DNA of 53,354 nt from the NCBI GenBank assembly GCA_029260655.1, contig JAJDCU010000074.1, positions 1 to 53,354 of the forward strand, written 5' to 3'. The number at the start of each line of letters is the position of its first letter. Positions within the stretch are counted from its first letter, which is position 1. A program made the position numbers and the translations under genes. The stretch comes from Phycisphaeraceae bacterium. GTDB taxonomy: Bacteria; Planctomycetota; Phycisphaerae; Phycisphaerales; Phycisphaeraceae. The notes under the pieces are model-generated. The model was not told the origin of the DNA. It saw nothing but the letters and a program-made list of their open reading frames with translations, and ran no database searches. Below, in pieces: positions 34,997 to 44,327 of this stretch.

Positions 34997-36091
34997 ATGA
35001 ATTCACCGACCCACCCCTCAGGCAGTAATGATTCGTCCTCGTCGGCGGAGGACCCCATGGCTCCAGATCCATTGGCCCACAGCAGGCCCAGGTTTTCACT
35101 CAACCCGATCGCTATCGCGCTGGTGGTACTGGCTTGTGCGGGGAGGATGTATGTTGGGCTCTTTGCGATGGAGCACGACCAAGGCATGTTTTGGGTTACG
35201 GATGTGATGGCCGGTATTACCGGGACGATCCTTTTCTCGATCGGCCCCGCCTGGCTGGTGTGGCGGATGACGGGCAGACGACGATTTTCAGCGACCGCGA
35301 CGTGCATCATTTTGCTGTTCTTGATTAATCTGGGCTATGTAAACAGCCTGGATTTAGGCGACAGGCAAGCCAACGATGAGGCGTTGGATACATTCAATAG
35401 AGCGATGGATGTCCAGAGCGACCAGCAAGCCGACCTATTGGATCGTGCGAACGCGGGCGAGGACGTGTCGGCGGAGGGGATCGAGAAGTTTGATCAGGAT
35501 ATGCGTATCATCGAGCAATTGAGTGACGACAGCAGTGGTCAGCAGGCACATATCTTCGCCATCGTGGCCAAGGTCATGCGCCGTCTCCAAGACCCGGCGA
35601 TGGCTTACAACGACACTTTGAATCGCTTCGCGGAAGCCGGCGGGATCGAGGCCGCCACCATGCTTGACCGCGCCGAGATTTCGCGGCGGCTACGGCTCGT
35701 CGAGGAGTTCGCCGCCGCCAACGACCAGTTTGCCGTGATCTATGCCTCACTGGAGGCCGACCTTCGTGCGCAACTTCTTGCAGAGAATATCGACGAAGAT
35801 AGGGCTGAGTTTTTCATCGACAACTGGCGCCGTGGCGCAAGACCGGATCTGATCGCGCAGCTTCGCCAGACAGACCGAGATCTGGCTGAAAGTTTCCGTG
35901 GCATCGTCAACACGCTTGACGCCGCTTTCGGCCGATGGTCGATCGATAGCGATTTGGTCATCTTTGATGACGACACGGTGCTCGATCAGTACAACGTGCA
36001 CTTCAACCGCATGAACGAGGCCGTTATACGCCAGGAGACAATCAATCGCCAGATCCAGCAGGCCATCAAGAGCAGGCAGAACTCGCCATGA
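34997..36091 (+). CDS. Unrecognised membrane protein with helical tail
   Basis: A 364-residue protein with three hydrophobic segments in the first 120 residues (about 39-60, 66-92 and 98-115) and a long, charged, mainly helical soluble part rich in Asp, Glu, Arg and Ala. No family recognised. The stop overlaps the ispF start (ATGA), so the two are translationally coupled, although there is no evident functional link. It begins 29 bases after the NtrC-type gene and may be co-transcribed with it. Confidence 0.7.
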   Translation: MNSPTHPSGSNDSSSSAEDPMAPDPLAHSRPRFSLNPIAIALVVLACAGRMYVGLFAMEHDQGMFWVTDVMAGITGTILFSIGPAWLVWRMTGRRRFSATATCIILLFLINLGYVNSLDLGDRQANDEALDTFNRAMDVQSDQQADLLDRANAGEDVSAEGIEKFDQDMRIIEQLSDDSSGQQAHIFAIVAKVMRRLQDPAMAYNDTLNRFAEAGGIEAATMLDRAEISRRLRLVEEFAAANDQFAVIYASLEADLRAQLLAENIDEDRAEFFIDNWRRGARPDLIAQLRQTDRDLAESFRGIVNTLDAAFGRWSIDSDLVIFDDDTVLDQYNVHFNRMNEAVIRQETINRQIQQAIKSRQNSP

Positions 36092-36573
36092 CGACCAACC
36101 CCCGTATCGGTCATGGCTTCGACTTGCACCGTCTTGAGCCCGACCTCCCGCTGATCATCGGGGGGGTTCGGCTTGAACACGACCGCGGCTGTGCTGCGCA
36201 CTCCGACGGCGATGTGGTCTATCACGCGGTGACCGATGCGATCCTCGGGGCGCTGGGGCAGGACGATATCGGACAACTGTTCCCCGACAACGATCCCAAG
36301 TGGAAGGGGGCCGACTCGCGTGTCTTTGTTGAGGAAGCCGTCAGGCGGATGCGGGACGCCGGGTACGCCATCGGCAACCTCGATATCACCGTCATCCTCG
36401 AACGCCCCAAACTCAGCCCGCACAAGGCCAGGATCAAACAGAACCTCGCCGGCCTGCTGGGCTGTGACCCTTCTCAAATCAACATCAAAGGCAAGACCCA
36501 CGAGCGCGTCGATGCGCTGGGTGAAAACCGGGCGATCGCCTGTTATGTGGTGGTGTTGTTGAATCAGAAATAG
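36088..36573 (+). CDS. ispF: 2-C-methyl-D-erythritol 2,4-cyclodiphosphate synthase
   Basis: A 161-residue enzyme of the non-mevalonate isoprenoid pathway. It has the metal-binding start GHGFDLHRL (Asp and His), GCAAHSDGDVVYHAVTDAILGALG (about 35-58), DIGQLFPDNDP, and the late INIKGKTHERVDALGE. It is coupled to the upstream membrane-protein gene by a 4-base overlap. Other isoprenoid genes are not in the window. Confidence 0.96.
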   Translation: MTTNPRIGHGFDLHRLEPDLPLIIGGVRLEHDRGCAAHSDGDVVYHAVTDAILGALGQDDIGQLFPDNDPKWKGADSRVFVEEAVRRMRDAGYAIGNLDITVILERPKLSPHKARIKQNLAGLLGCDPSQINIKGKTHERVDALGENRAIACYVVVLLNQK

Positions 36574-36589
36574 GCGAGCGAGGGGAGTT

Positions 36590-36675
36590 ATCCGCAGATC
36601 GCGCAGATGACACAGATTAAAAAGATGCGGCTGTAGATTCTTTCCGCATCAGCGAAATCTGCGTAATCTGTGGAT
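36590..36675. repeat. Imperfect inverted repeat of ATCCGCAGAT type
   Basis: The arms ATCCGCAGATCGCGCAGAT (36590-36608) and ATCTGCGTAATCTGTGGAT (36657-36675) are complementary at most positions. Similar CGCAGATT words recur between. It lies between convergent ispF and the zinc-ribbon gene and may act as a bidirectional terminator or be a dispersed repeat. Confidence 0.55.
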
Positions 36676-36737
36676 CACCTTCCCCCGACCTTCTCCCTCT
36701 GCCGTATCCTCTGCCAACTCTGTGGTTCATCCGGTTT

Positions 36738-37259
36738 TCACGCCGCCGGGTCACCGCCGCCGTCGATTGAGCCCGCCGTCGATGGGGCCTGGGGATATTG
36801 CTCGTCCATCGCCGACTCCCACGGCCGAGCGCCCCGGCCGATCGGCATGTCACGGTATTCGCTTCGGCATCGGTAGCAGACCATCACCGTCCCGCTGAAA
36901 AACAGGTACACCCCCGCGTCGACCAGCCCGACCGCCCCCAGCACGATCAGGGCGTAGCTGAGTTGACCTAATCCGAGCATCGCGATCGCGATCACCGCCG
37001 CCAGCGCGATCATCACGAACGCGGTGAGCCTGGGGAACTCGTGGCGGACATACAGGTCGTGACAGCCGCAGGCCGGGCAGCGGCGCAGGTGCTGCTCGTC
37101 GTCGATGGCCCGGTCCCAGTCCAGGTGGATCGCATGCCCTGTCCCCGGTGAGCCGTTTCCGCCGGCCCGTTCTCCGCGGACGACCGTCGGCGGGCTGGAC
37201 GGGTCCACTTCGACGGTGAACAACTTCTGTCGCTTGGGGTTACGCAGATCGATCCGCAT
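36738..37259 (-). CDS. Membrane protein with split zinc ribbon
   Basis: A 173-residue protein. A CPAC pair (about 61-64) is followed by two membrane segments (about 80-102 and 105-125) and then CYRC (about 132-135) with SEYRDMPIG. The two CxxC pairs can form one zinc ribbon if the membrane part loops between them. The N-terminal 50 residues are basic and soluble. The function is unknown. It is divergent from nnrE. Confidence 0.7.
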   Translation of the reverse strand: MRIDLRNPKRQKLFTVEVDPSSPPTVVRGERAGGNGSPGTGHAIHLDWDRAIDDEQHLRRCPACGCHDLYVRHEFPRLTAFVMIALAAVIAIAMLGLGQLSYALIVLGAVGLVDAGVYLFFSGTVMVCYRCRSEYRDMPIGRGARPWESAMDEQYPQAPSTAGSIDGGGDPAA

Positions 37260-37318
37260 AGCGTATTCTGTCTGTTTGGGGCCGGTCTGACAACCATAAT
37301 CTTTTCGGAGCCTACACG

Positions 37319-38092
37319 ATGCCCCCCCTCACCCGACACCAGGCCCGGCAGATCGACCGGATCGCGATGGAGGAATTGGGCATCCCCAGCGTCGTCCTGA
37401 TGGAAAATGCCGGGCTCAACGCCGTCTCGGCGATCGGGCGTTTCATGGCTAAGCAGCGGGGGGACCAGCCGGCTGGGCGAGACTGGCCAGTAGACGCCCG
37501 GGTCGTGATCTTCTGCGGCGGCGGCAACAACGGCGGGGATGGCTATGTCATAGCCCGACACCTCTACAACCAGGGCGCAAACGTCCAGATCATCGCGCTG
37601 AAACCAATCGACCAACTCACCGGCGATGCCGCCGTCAACGCCGTGATCTGCCAGAACATGGCCCTGGACATCCAGCCCGCCCCCGGAGTAGCCCCCGCCC
37701 CCGAATGTTCCCCCGCAGGCTTACCCGTCTCTGACTGGTCCACCGCCGACCTCCTCATCGATGCCCTGCTGGGCACCGGCTTCACCGGCGATCTCCGCCC
37801 GGACCTGCTCGAAATCATCCAGACAATCAACGCAACACGGGACATGCCCCACGCCCCGACAATCGTCGCCATCGACCTCCCCTCCGGCCTGGATTGCGAC
37901 ACCGGCCAACCCCCGGATAATCCCCCGGGTAATCCCGCCCAGGACGCCATCCGCGCCGACCTCACCATCACCTTCGTCGCCCCCAAGCTCGGCTTCAATG
38001 ATCCCGCCGCCAAGCCCTACCTCGGAAGAGTCGTCGTCGCCGACATCGGTATACCGTTGGCGTTGCTAGATCGTTTGAGCGAGTCACGGTAG
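37319..38092 (+). CDS. nnrE: NAD(P)H-hydrate epimerase
   Basis: A 257-residue YjeF_N-type enzyme that repairs damaged NAD(P)H by epimerising the R-hydrate. Motifs: LTRHQARQIDRIAMEE, SVVLMENAG, FCGGGNNGGDGYVIARHL (about 61-78), DALLGTGFTGDL (about 147-158) and AIDLPSGLDCDTG (about 184-196). It lacks the C-terminal ADP-dependent dehydratase domain that is fused in many bacteria, so the dehydratase must be separate. Several Pro- and Ala-rich insertions make it a little longer than the usual domain. Confidence 0.93.
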   Translation: MPPLTRHQARQIDRIAMEELGIPSVVLMENAGLNAVSAIGRFMAKQRGDQPAGRDWPVDARVVIFCGGGNNGGDGYVIARHLYNQGANVQIIALKPIDQLTGDAAVNAVICQNMALDIQPAPGVAPAPECSPAGLPVSDWSTADLLIDALLGTGFTGDLRPDLLEIIQTINATRDMPHAPTIVAIDLPSGLDCDTGQPPDNPPGNPAQDAIRADLTITFVAPKLGFNDPAAKPYLGRVVVADIGIPLALLDRLSESR

Positions 38093-38239
38093 TCATTCGG
38101 GTGGCTTGAACACTACGGCACCGAGATCACAGAGCTTCCGACGGCAAGATCGGCAACACGTAGAGAACCATTCTGAGTGTGCCTACAATGAGGCCCGAAT
38201 CGTCCGGGGTTGTAACCCCCCCCTGAAGGAGCGCCTCAA

Positions 38240-39244
38240 ATGACAACCGTCCACGCCTACGCCGCCAGTGAAGCCAACGGCACGCTGGAACCCTTTGAGT
38301 ACGAGCTGGGCCCGCTAAGCCCGCACGATGTCGATATCAAGGTCACCTCCTGCGGGGTCTGCCACAGCGACTTGAGCATGCTCGAAAACGCCTGGGGGAT
38401 GGCTTCGTTCCCTTTCGTCCCCGGTCACGAGGTGGCCGGCACGGTCGCCGAGGTCGGCGAACATGTCACGCACCTGAAGGTCGGCGACACCGTCGGGCTC
38501 GGCTGGAACTCGGGGTATTGCATGCACTGTCAGCAGTGCATGGGCGGTGATCACAACATGTGCGCCGACGCCAGCGCCACCATCATCGGTCGGCACGGCG
38601 GGTTCGCCGACCGCATTCGAGCCCAGGCCGCCAGCGTCATCAAGCTGCCCGATGGCATTGACCCGGCCAAGGTCGGCCCGATGTTCTGCGGCGGGATCAC
38701 CGTCTTCAACCCGATGGTCCAGTTCAACCTTTCGCCGACCGCCAGTGTCGGTGTGATCGGTATCGGCGGGCTCGGGCACCTCGCGCTGCAGTTCGCCAAC
38801 GCATGGGGCTGCCACGTCACCGCCTTCACCTCGCCGGGCAAGCAGGATGAGGCCAGGCAGATGGGCGCCCACGAGACACTCAACTCCCGGGACCCAAAGG
38901 ACGTTGAGAAAGCGGCGGGGCGGTTCGACCTGCTGCTGTGCACCATCAACGTCAAGCAGGACTGGAACGCCTACCTCAACGCGCTCAAGCCCAAGGGCCG
39001 TCTGCACATGCTCGGCGTGGTGACGGAGCCGCTGGATTTGAACGTCGTGCCGATGCTGTTCTCCCAGCGCAGCGTCTCCAGCTCACCGGTCGGCAGCCCC
39101 GCGACACTCGTTAAGATGCTCGACTTCTCGGCACGCCACGGCATCGAGCCCGTCACCGAGCACTTCCCGATGGCAAACGTCAACGACGCGATGGAGCACC
39201 TCAAGGCTGGCAAGGCCCGGTACCGGATCGTGCTGGATGCGTGA
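38240..39244 (+). CDS. Zinc-dependent NAD(P) alcohol dehydrogenase (CAD/YahK type)
   Basis: A 334-residue medium-chain dehydrogenase. The catalytic zinc ligands are in SCGVCHSD (about 34-41) and PGHEVAG (about 61-67). The structural zinc ligands lie in the [15 protein letters not shown] cluster (about 94-108). The cofactor-binding glycine motif is GIGGLGH (about 174-180). It probably reduces aldehydes to alcohols with NADPH, like YahK or cinnamyl alcohol dehydrogenases; the substrate is not predictable. A GAAGGAG box precedes the ATG. It stands alone. Confidence 0.92.
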   Translation: MTTVHAYAASEANGTLEPFEYELGPLSPHDVDIKVTSCGVCHSDLSMLENAWGMASFPFVPGHEVAGTVAEVGEHVTHLKVGDTVGLGWNSGYCMHCQQCMGGDHNMCADASATIIGRHGGFADRIRAQAASVIKLPDGIDPAKVGPMFCGGITVFNPMVQFNLSPTASVGVIGIGGLGHLALQFANAWGCHVTAFTSPGKQDEARQMGAHETLNSRDPKDVEKAAGRFDLLLCTINVKQDWNAYLNALKPKGRLHMLGVVTEPLDLNVVPMLFSQRSVSSSPVGSPATLVKMLDFSARHGIEPVTEHFPMANVNDAMEHLKAGKARYRIVLDA

Positions 39245-39363
39245 TTAGACCCCTGAGAGCTGCTACTTGACCAGCAGCCCCGTTTTCGCCACAATACCCG
39301 GCTCGATACAGGCCCCGGTCCACGGACCCGGCGGCCCACCCAAGAGTCCCGAAAGGCCTTGAA

Positions 39364-39681
39364 ATGCTCGATAAGATCGCCCCAGGCAGCAAAATCAACG
39401 TCAAGATCGTCAGGCAGCCGACCAACGCCGCCGCCAGCAAGACCTTGGTGCGCGTCCTCCAGAAGGACCCTGAGGTCTACGCCGAGCACGACCGCCAGCG
39501 TAAGATCCGCAAGAAGAACTTCAGCCCGATCCGCCGAGGCGGCCGGCTCTGGGGCGGGCAGGTCGTCAAGCAGCACCCGGTCAAGGGCCGGCTCGGTGAA
39601 GGCGGGACCGTCACCGCGACCACCAGTGTCCTGCAGGACCTCGGCAGCGTTAAGCGCTTCATCGAAGTTACCCCGGCCTGA
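39364..39681 (+). CDS. Small basic conserved-looking protein
   Basis: A 105-residue basic protein with RKIRKKNFSPIRRGGRLWGG in the middle and a final GTVTATTSVLQDLGSVKRFIEV. No family recognised. A ribosome binding site (GAAAGG), an intact frame in the chromosomal codon style and a clear terminator after it argue that it is real. The basic centre would suit nucleic-acid binding, which is only a guess. Ordinary chromosomal neighbours on both sides (alcohol dehydrogenase, lipA) give no functional hint. Confidence 0.7.
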   Translation: MLDKIAPGSKINVKIVRQPTNAAASKTLVRVLQKDPEVYAEHDRQRKIRKKNFSPIRRGGRLWGGQVVKQHPVKGRLGEGGTVTATTSVLQDLGSVKRFIEVTPA

Positions 39682-39709
39682 CCGCACCGTTTACTTCAAG
39701 TAAAGATTG

Positions 39710-39746
39710 CAACGCCCATGCACGCCGTGTGTGGGCGTTGTTTATT
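39710..39746 (+). terminator. Rho-independent terminator before lipA
   Basis: CAACGCCCA (39710-39718) pairs with TGGGCGTTG (39732-39740), followed by TTTATT. It ends the transcript of the small basic protein gene. Confidence 0.8.
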
Positions 39747-39795
39747 GATGGCTCACCCTCAATGTTGCCAGCCCCCGGCAACCGGCTAAAATCCT

Positions 39796-40740
39796 TTGAA
39801 CGTGAAGCAATTTTCCCTAAGTACGCAGGTCCTGGACAACGCCCCGGCTTCGCCGCCGCTTGACTTTGTCAAGCGCAAAAAGCCCGGCTGGCTCCGCGCC
39901 AAACTCCCCGGCGGACCCGGCTATCAAAGGCTGCGGGCGCTGGTCGATGAGCACGCGCTGCACACCGTCTGCGAGTCCGCCAAGTGCCCGAACCTGGGCG
40001 AATGCTGGGCTCGCGGCACCGCCACCATCATGATCCTCGGCGACGTTTGCACACGCAGTTGCGGCTTTTGCCACATCAAGACCGGCAGGCCCCCGATCCT
40101 CGACACCGACGAACCCCGGCGCGTCGGCGAAGCGGTCGCATTGATGCACCTAAAGCACATTGTCATCACCAGCGTCAACCGCGATGAGCTACCCGACGGC
40201 GGGGCGGGCCTTTGGGCGCAGACGATTAACGAGATCCGCGCGAAATCCCCGGAGACTTCGATCGAGGTTTTGATCCCCGATTTCTGCGGCGACTGGGATG
40301 CTCTGCAAAAAGTCATCGACGCCCGCCCGGACATCCTCAACCACAACATGGAAACCGTCCGCCGGATGTACCCGGTCGTCCGGCCGCAGGCCAAGTACGA
40401 CCGCTCGATTGAGCTGCTGCGCCGCGGCAAGGACCGGGGCCTGCGGGTTAAGACCGGGATCATGGTCGGCATCGGCGAGACGGATGACGAGGTCAGCCAG
40501 CTCCTGGAGGACGTCGTCGACGGATCGAGCTGTGACATCCTGACCATCGGGCAATACCTCCAGCCGACGCGCAATCACCTGCCCATCACCCGCTGGGTCA
40601 GCCCCGAGCAGTTCGCAGAATTCAAACGTCTCGGCGAAGCGATCGGTTTCGGCCACGTCGAGTCAGGCCCGCTGGTCCGCTCCAGCTACCACGCCGAGGA
40701 GCAGGTCCTGAGCCTGGGCAAGCCGCTGGCGTCCCGGTAG
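39796..40740 (+). CDS. lipA: Lipoyl synthase LipA
   Basis: A 314-residue radical SAM enzyme that inserts two sulfurs into octanoyl chains to give lipoyl cofactors. The auxiliary cluster cysteines are in [13 protein letters not shown] (about 59-71) and the radical SAM cluster in [13 protein letters not shown] (about 86-98). Later motifs are [46 protein letters not shown] and [12 protein letters not shown]. The C-terminal RSSYHAE motif, whose serine contacts the auxiliary cluster, is present. The start is TTG at 39796 or GTG at 39802. It stands alone. Confidence 0.96.
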   Translation: MNVKQFSLSTQVLDNAPASPPLDFVKRKKPGWLRAKLPGGPGYQRLRALVDEHALHTVCESAKCPNLGECWARGTATIMILGDVCTRSCGFCHIKTGRPPILDTDEPRRVGEAVALMHLKHIVITSVNRDELPDGGAGLWAQTINEIRAKSPETSIEVLIPDFCGDWDALQKVIDARPDILNHNMETVRRMYPVVRPQAKYDRSIELLRRGKDRGLRVKTGIMVGIGETDDEVSQLLEDVVDGSSCDILTIGQYLQPTRNHLPITRWVSPEQFAEFKRLGEAIGFGHVESGPLVRSSYHAEEQVLSLGKPLASR

Positions 40741-40950
40741 CCCCCGGACACCCCCCGGTAATCCCCGCCAACACCCGGAAAACACACTGAAAACCAGGGC
40801 TATCGCCCGCTGTCATCCGCGTCACCGGTCTGCTCACGATGGATCGGAGCATTTGACGCTCAGAGGGCCCCAAACTAACTTACGTGGCTCGCGTGGCAGG
40901 CCACTTGTGAACCCGCCGGCCCGCGGCCTCAATTGACCCAGGAGAACAAC

Positions 40951-41955
40951 ATGTCGGTGGAAATCCTCAAGGAATCGGACGGCTCGCTTGCACCCCTGCA
41001 GGGCAAGACCGTGGCTATCGTCGGCTTTGGCAGCCAGGGCCACGCCCACGCCCAAAACGGCCGGGACAGCGGCATCAACGTCATCGTCTCGGAGCTGGAG
41101 GGCACCGACAATCACAAGGCCGCCGTCGAGGCCGGCTTTACGCCGCTAAGCGCCGATGAGGCCGTCAAGCAGGCGGACATCATCCTGGTGACCCTGCCGG
41201 ACGAGGTGCAGCCGACGGTCTACGACAAGCAGATCGCCCCGAACCTCAAGGCCGGGCAGACATTTGTCGCGACCCATGGGTTTAACATCCACTTTAAGAC
41301 GATCGTCCCGCCAAAGGATATCAACGTGATCATGGTCGCCCCCAAGGGCCCGGGCCACGTGGTCCGCAGCGAGTTCGAGCGTGGCGGCGGCGTGCCGTGC
41401 CTGATCGCCGTGCATCAGGACGCGACCGGCAACGCGCAGGACATCGCGCTGGCCTGGACCATCGCCATCGGCGGGGCCCGCGCGGGCGTGATCGTCAGCA
41501 CGTTCAAGGACGAGGTCGAGACCGACCTGTTCGGCGAGCAGGTCGTGCTCTGCGGGGGCCTGAGCGAATTAATCAAGGCCGGGTTCGAGACACTCACCGA
41601 CGCCGGGTACGCCCCGGAGATGGCGTACTACGAGGTCTGCCACGAGCTGAAGCTGATCATCGACCTGATCGAGCGCGGCGGGCTGAACTACATGCGTTAC
41701 TCCGTGAGCAACACCGCCGAGTTCGGCGACTACCACATGGGGCCGCGGATCATCACCGCCGACGCACGCAAGGCCATGAAGCAGGCGCTGACCGAGATCC
41801 AGGACGGCACGTTCGCCAAGACCTTCCGAGGCGATTTCGAGAAGGGCTTCCCCTGGTTCAAGCAAGCGCGTGAGAAAGACAAGAACCACCCGGTCGAGGT
41901 GGTCGGCAAGAAGCTGCGCGCGATGATGCCCTGGCTCAAGGCCATCGAGATGTGA
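40951..41955 (+). CDS. ilvC: Ketol-acid reductoisomerase IlvC
   Basis: A 334-residue class I enzyme of valine, leucine and isoleucine synthesis. The NADPH-binding glycine motif is VGFGSQGHAHAQN (about 25-37), followed by TLPDEVQP (about 83-90), APKGPGHVVRSEF (about 130-142) and the metal-binding DEVETDLFGEQ (about 185-195). The knotted domain ends with YEVCHELKLIIDLI and SNTAEFGDY. The ATG at 40951 has CAGGAGAAC about 7 bases upstream; a frame from 40933 would run through that box. The 210-base upstream region shows no recognisable attenuator or riboswitch. Confidence 0.97.
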   Translation: MSVEILKESDGSLAPLQGKTVAIVGFGSQGHAHAQNGRDSGINVIVSELEGTDNHKAAVEAGFTPLSADEAVKQADIILVTLPDEVQPTVYDKQIAPNLKAGQTFVATHGFNIHFKTIVPPKDINVIMVAPKGPGHVVRSEFERGGGVPCLIAVHQDATGNAQDIALAWTIAIGGARAGVIVSTFKDEVETDLFGEQVVLCGGLSELIKAGFETLTDAGYAPEMAYYEVCHELKLIIDLIERGGLNYMRYSVSNTAEFGDYHMGPRIITADARKAMKQALTEIQDGTFAKTFRGDFEKGFPWFKQAREKDKNHPVEVVGKKLRAMMPWLKAIEM

Positions 41956-42011
41956 TCGCCAAGACGGGGATAACCACAGAGGCGCAGAGAAGGCGGAAAA
42001 GACTCATCAGG

Positions 42012-42083
42012 GATAAACGCTGATGAACGGGATGGGATGCTGTAGTAGTGTCTTTTTTTAAATCCCTTTCATCTGTGTTTATC
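42012..42083. repeat. Imperfect inverted repeat after ilvC
   Basis: GATAAACGCTGATGAACGGG (from 42012) and the complement of 42062-42083 match at about 19 of 22 positions. It lies 57 bases after ilvC. It may act as a terminator, or be a dispersed repeat of the same sort as that at 36590. Confidence 0.5.
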
Positions 42084-42269
42084 GTAGATAGGCGCAGGGT
42101 ATGGCCAAGTGGGATTTGGTGACAATTGGCGGGGATAATCCAGGGCTGTATAGGACTTCTGAGAACCTGGATCGGCAGAACGCCGCCGGAGCAATATGGC
42201 CAAACTCGCCCAGGAATCGGGCTTCGACGGTCCTTCACACCCCATCTAACGGCTCGTTAAAGAGGTTTT

Positions 42270-42300
42270 GGGGTGTGCATCGTGCAACCTTGCACACCCC
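42270..42300. repeat. Perfect 10-bp hairpin in a long gene-free stretch
   Basis: GGGGTGTGCA (42270-42279) pairs perfectly with TGCACACCCC (42291-42300) over an 11-base loop. The 854 bases between ilvC and the first helical-repeat gene hold no convincing gene; from about 42340 the composition turns AT-rich, as expected for an acquired or regulatory region. A chance short frame (42101-42337) covers the hairpin. Confidence 0.6.
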
Positions 42301-42809
42301 TCTGGAGCAAGTTATTGGACGCCGCCGTCGATCTTAGCAGCCGTCTACTAACTTGATCTGATCTTCAGTTAGCCTAATGACTAGTGGATCCCACTTATTT
42401 CCTGGTGAACAATTGATCGTTTCCGTAATTAGCGACTCAGGTTCGACCGGGTTAGCTGGTACGGGCAGTTACGAAAAAAGTATGGCCTATCTTCAAGTTT
42501 TACATAATCATCTTTAAGATCCATACAGAGTGGCCGCATCGCTTCTCCTTGATTGATCGCCTTGCCACACTATCTGTTTTCTAGCATACATTACTGATAT
42601 GAGTTTGCGAATAATTATATCGTTTGAGGTCGGAATGTCCGAGAACCGTAGATATGTGAAGCCCGATTTGTAGCCTAAACCAGCGGATCCGTCTATGATC
42701 TAATTCTATGGCCTTCTAGCGTCTGGGATTTTGCCACAAGGCTGTTGACTTAGGTACATCCCAGCGATCACAATCTACCTCTTCTCAATGGAACATCCAG
42801 AGGAATACT

Positions 42810-44294
42810 ATGCACCTATTCGCCCGCGCTGTATTGCCACTGACCGTTGTCCTTGCGCTCTGCCCGGTATGGCTGAGCGCGGGAGAAGAGGCGGATTGGC
42901 GCGCACTCTCCGCTACGGACCTGACCCGAATCTATGCCGAGCAGGAAAGACAGCGGTTTGCGGGGGTGTCAAAAGTCGAGTTGATCGATCACGTGTGGAC
43001 TGAGTTTCTGACGAACGATGCGTACCTGGAAACCGCGGAAGTTGCCGAAGTCATCGGATTGGTTAAACCCCTCGCACAATCACTTAACGATGAACGGAAA
43101 CAGCAACTGACCTCGATGCTTGAGGCTAGGATCGTCGCTAATCCAAACGTTTACCCGGAGCAGAGCATCTGGACGGTCTGGAGGCTACGGTCGGTGTGGG
43201 GTGACTTGGGCGTGTCGAACGAAAAGGTCTACGAGTGGACACGGGACTGGCTGGTGTCGGCCGACAAGTGGAAGCAGGAGGCGGCACACGGCGAGATCAA
43301 CCTACTGCTGGACTGGGCGATTACGGTTCGTAACCAGGCCGGATACGACATGACGGATGTGTTGGACGAGGTGTACGGCTATATCCGAGCAAAGGCGCTG
43401 ACAGACCCGGCATGGCTAAATATGAACGGCACCGTCGGCATGAAGAAGATGCTGTTTAGGATCAGCGACCGGGTGACGCTAAATGAGCGAGGTCGGATCC
43501 GCGAGAATCTCATCGGCCATGTCGTACGCGATCGGGACAGATTCCTGGGCCTGGACACTTCGGATATGGAACGGGTCCGAGAGATGGCAGATCTGTACGG
43601 AGCGTCCAAGGCAGAGCAGGACGGGTGGGTGCTTGACTGGGTTACGCATTCAGACGCCTGGCAGGCGTCTGATACTAGGCAACTTGACATGCTTTATAAA
43701 TGGCTCGGCGGCCTAGGAGACTCGGCGGACGCTCAAGCGGCGATGGGCGGGTTGGCACGTTACGCGGCGCGCAAGCTCGCAAATTCCCCGGAACTGGACG
43801 GATCGCAGTGGTATTTCAAGTCGCTGGGCGTCTTATTCAAGACAGATGAACAGCGGCAATATCTGGCGGAGTTATTGGTCGATGAGGACAGTCTGCCCAG
43901 GCGAAACATCGCTCGCGCCTTGACTAAAGCCTCCGCGGGGACAGAGGACGTAAGGGAATGGCTTGCATTTATCGAACAAGCAATCGAGGGTTCGGCCTCT
44001 CAGCCCGATCGGCAGGCGCTGTGGATGCTAGTTCGCGCAGAGGCGGTGACGACGAAAGAACCGGGAATACTCGATGAGGTGACACTCGATTGGGCGGTGC
44101 GTGCATTGGGAGTAGCCGGCAGCGATGAAGTCCGGCTAGCGTGTCTGGAATGGGTTGTAAACATGTTTACGAGTGCCGGGCGTGAAGCGGAAGCGGTTGC
44201 GTTTATCAAAGAACACTCGGGTCAGTTCGAGAACGAGGTGTTCCGCGAGCAGTTAAGTGAGTTGGAACGGATGATGTCTGCGAGCGAACGCTAG
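42810..44294 (+). CDS. Secreted helical-repeat protein, copy 1
   Basis: A 494-residue exported protein of unknown function. A signal peptide covers about 1-24 (LPLTVVLALCPVWLSAG). The rest is helical and holds two related segments built around W-x-x-x-R and two later tryptophans: IWTVWRLRSV...WTRDWL...LLLDWA (about 113-175), and DMERVREMADLYG...WVLDWV...YKWLGG (about 250-300). The same pattern occurs in the gene at 46079. AGAGGA precedes the ATG. It is followed 33 bases later by the GH18 lipoprotein gene, so the two are probably co-transcribed. Not recognised; a surface scaffold is a guess. Confidence 0.75.
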   Translation: MHLFARAVLPLTVVLALCPVWLSAGEEADWRALSATDLTRIYAEQERQRFAGVSKVELIDHVWTEFLTNDAYLETAEVAEVIGLVKPLAQSLNDERKQQLTSMLEARIVANPNVYPEQSIWTVWRLRSVWGDLGVSNEKVYEWTRDWLVSADKWKQEAAHGEINLLLDWAITVRNQAGYDMTDVLDEVYGYIRAKALTDPAWLNMNGTVGMKKMLFRISDRVTLNERGRIRENLIGHVVRDRDRFLGLDTSDMERVREMADLYGASKAEQDGWVLDWVTHSDAWQASDTRQLDMLYKWLGGLGDSADAQAAMGGLARYAARKLANSPELDGSQWYFKSLGVLFKTDEQRQYLAELLVDEDSLPRRNIARALTKASAGTEDVREWLAFIEQAIEGSASQPDRQALWMLVRAEAVTTKEPGILDEVTLDWAVRALGVAGSDEVRLACLEWVVNMFTSAGREAEAVAFIKEHSGQFENEVFREQLSELERMMSASER

Positions 44295-44327
44295 CTGGTC
44301 GAACCAGGAGCACGGGCACATGAAAGC

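Noticed and set aside
40741-40950. Possible attenuator or riboswitch before ilvC
   Set aside because: No branched-chain codon run, T-box sequence or terminator hairpin could be recognised.
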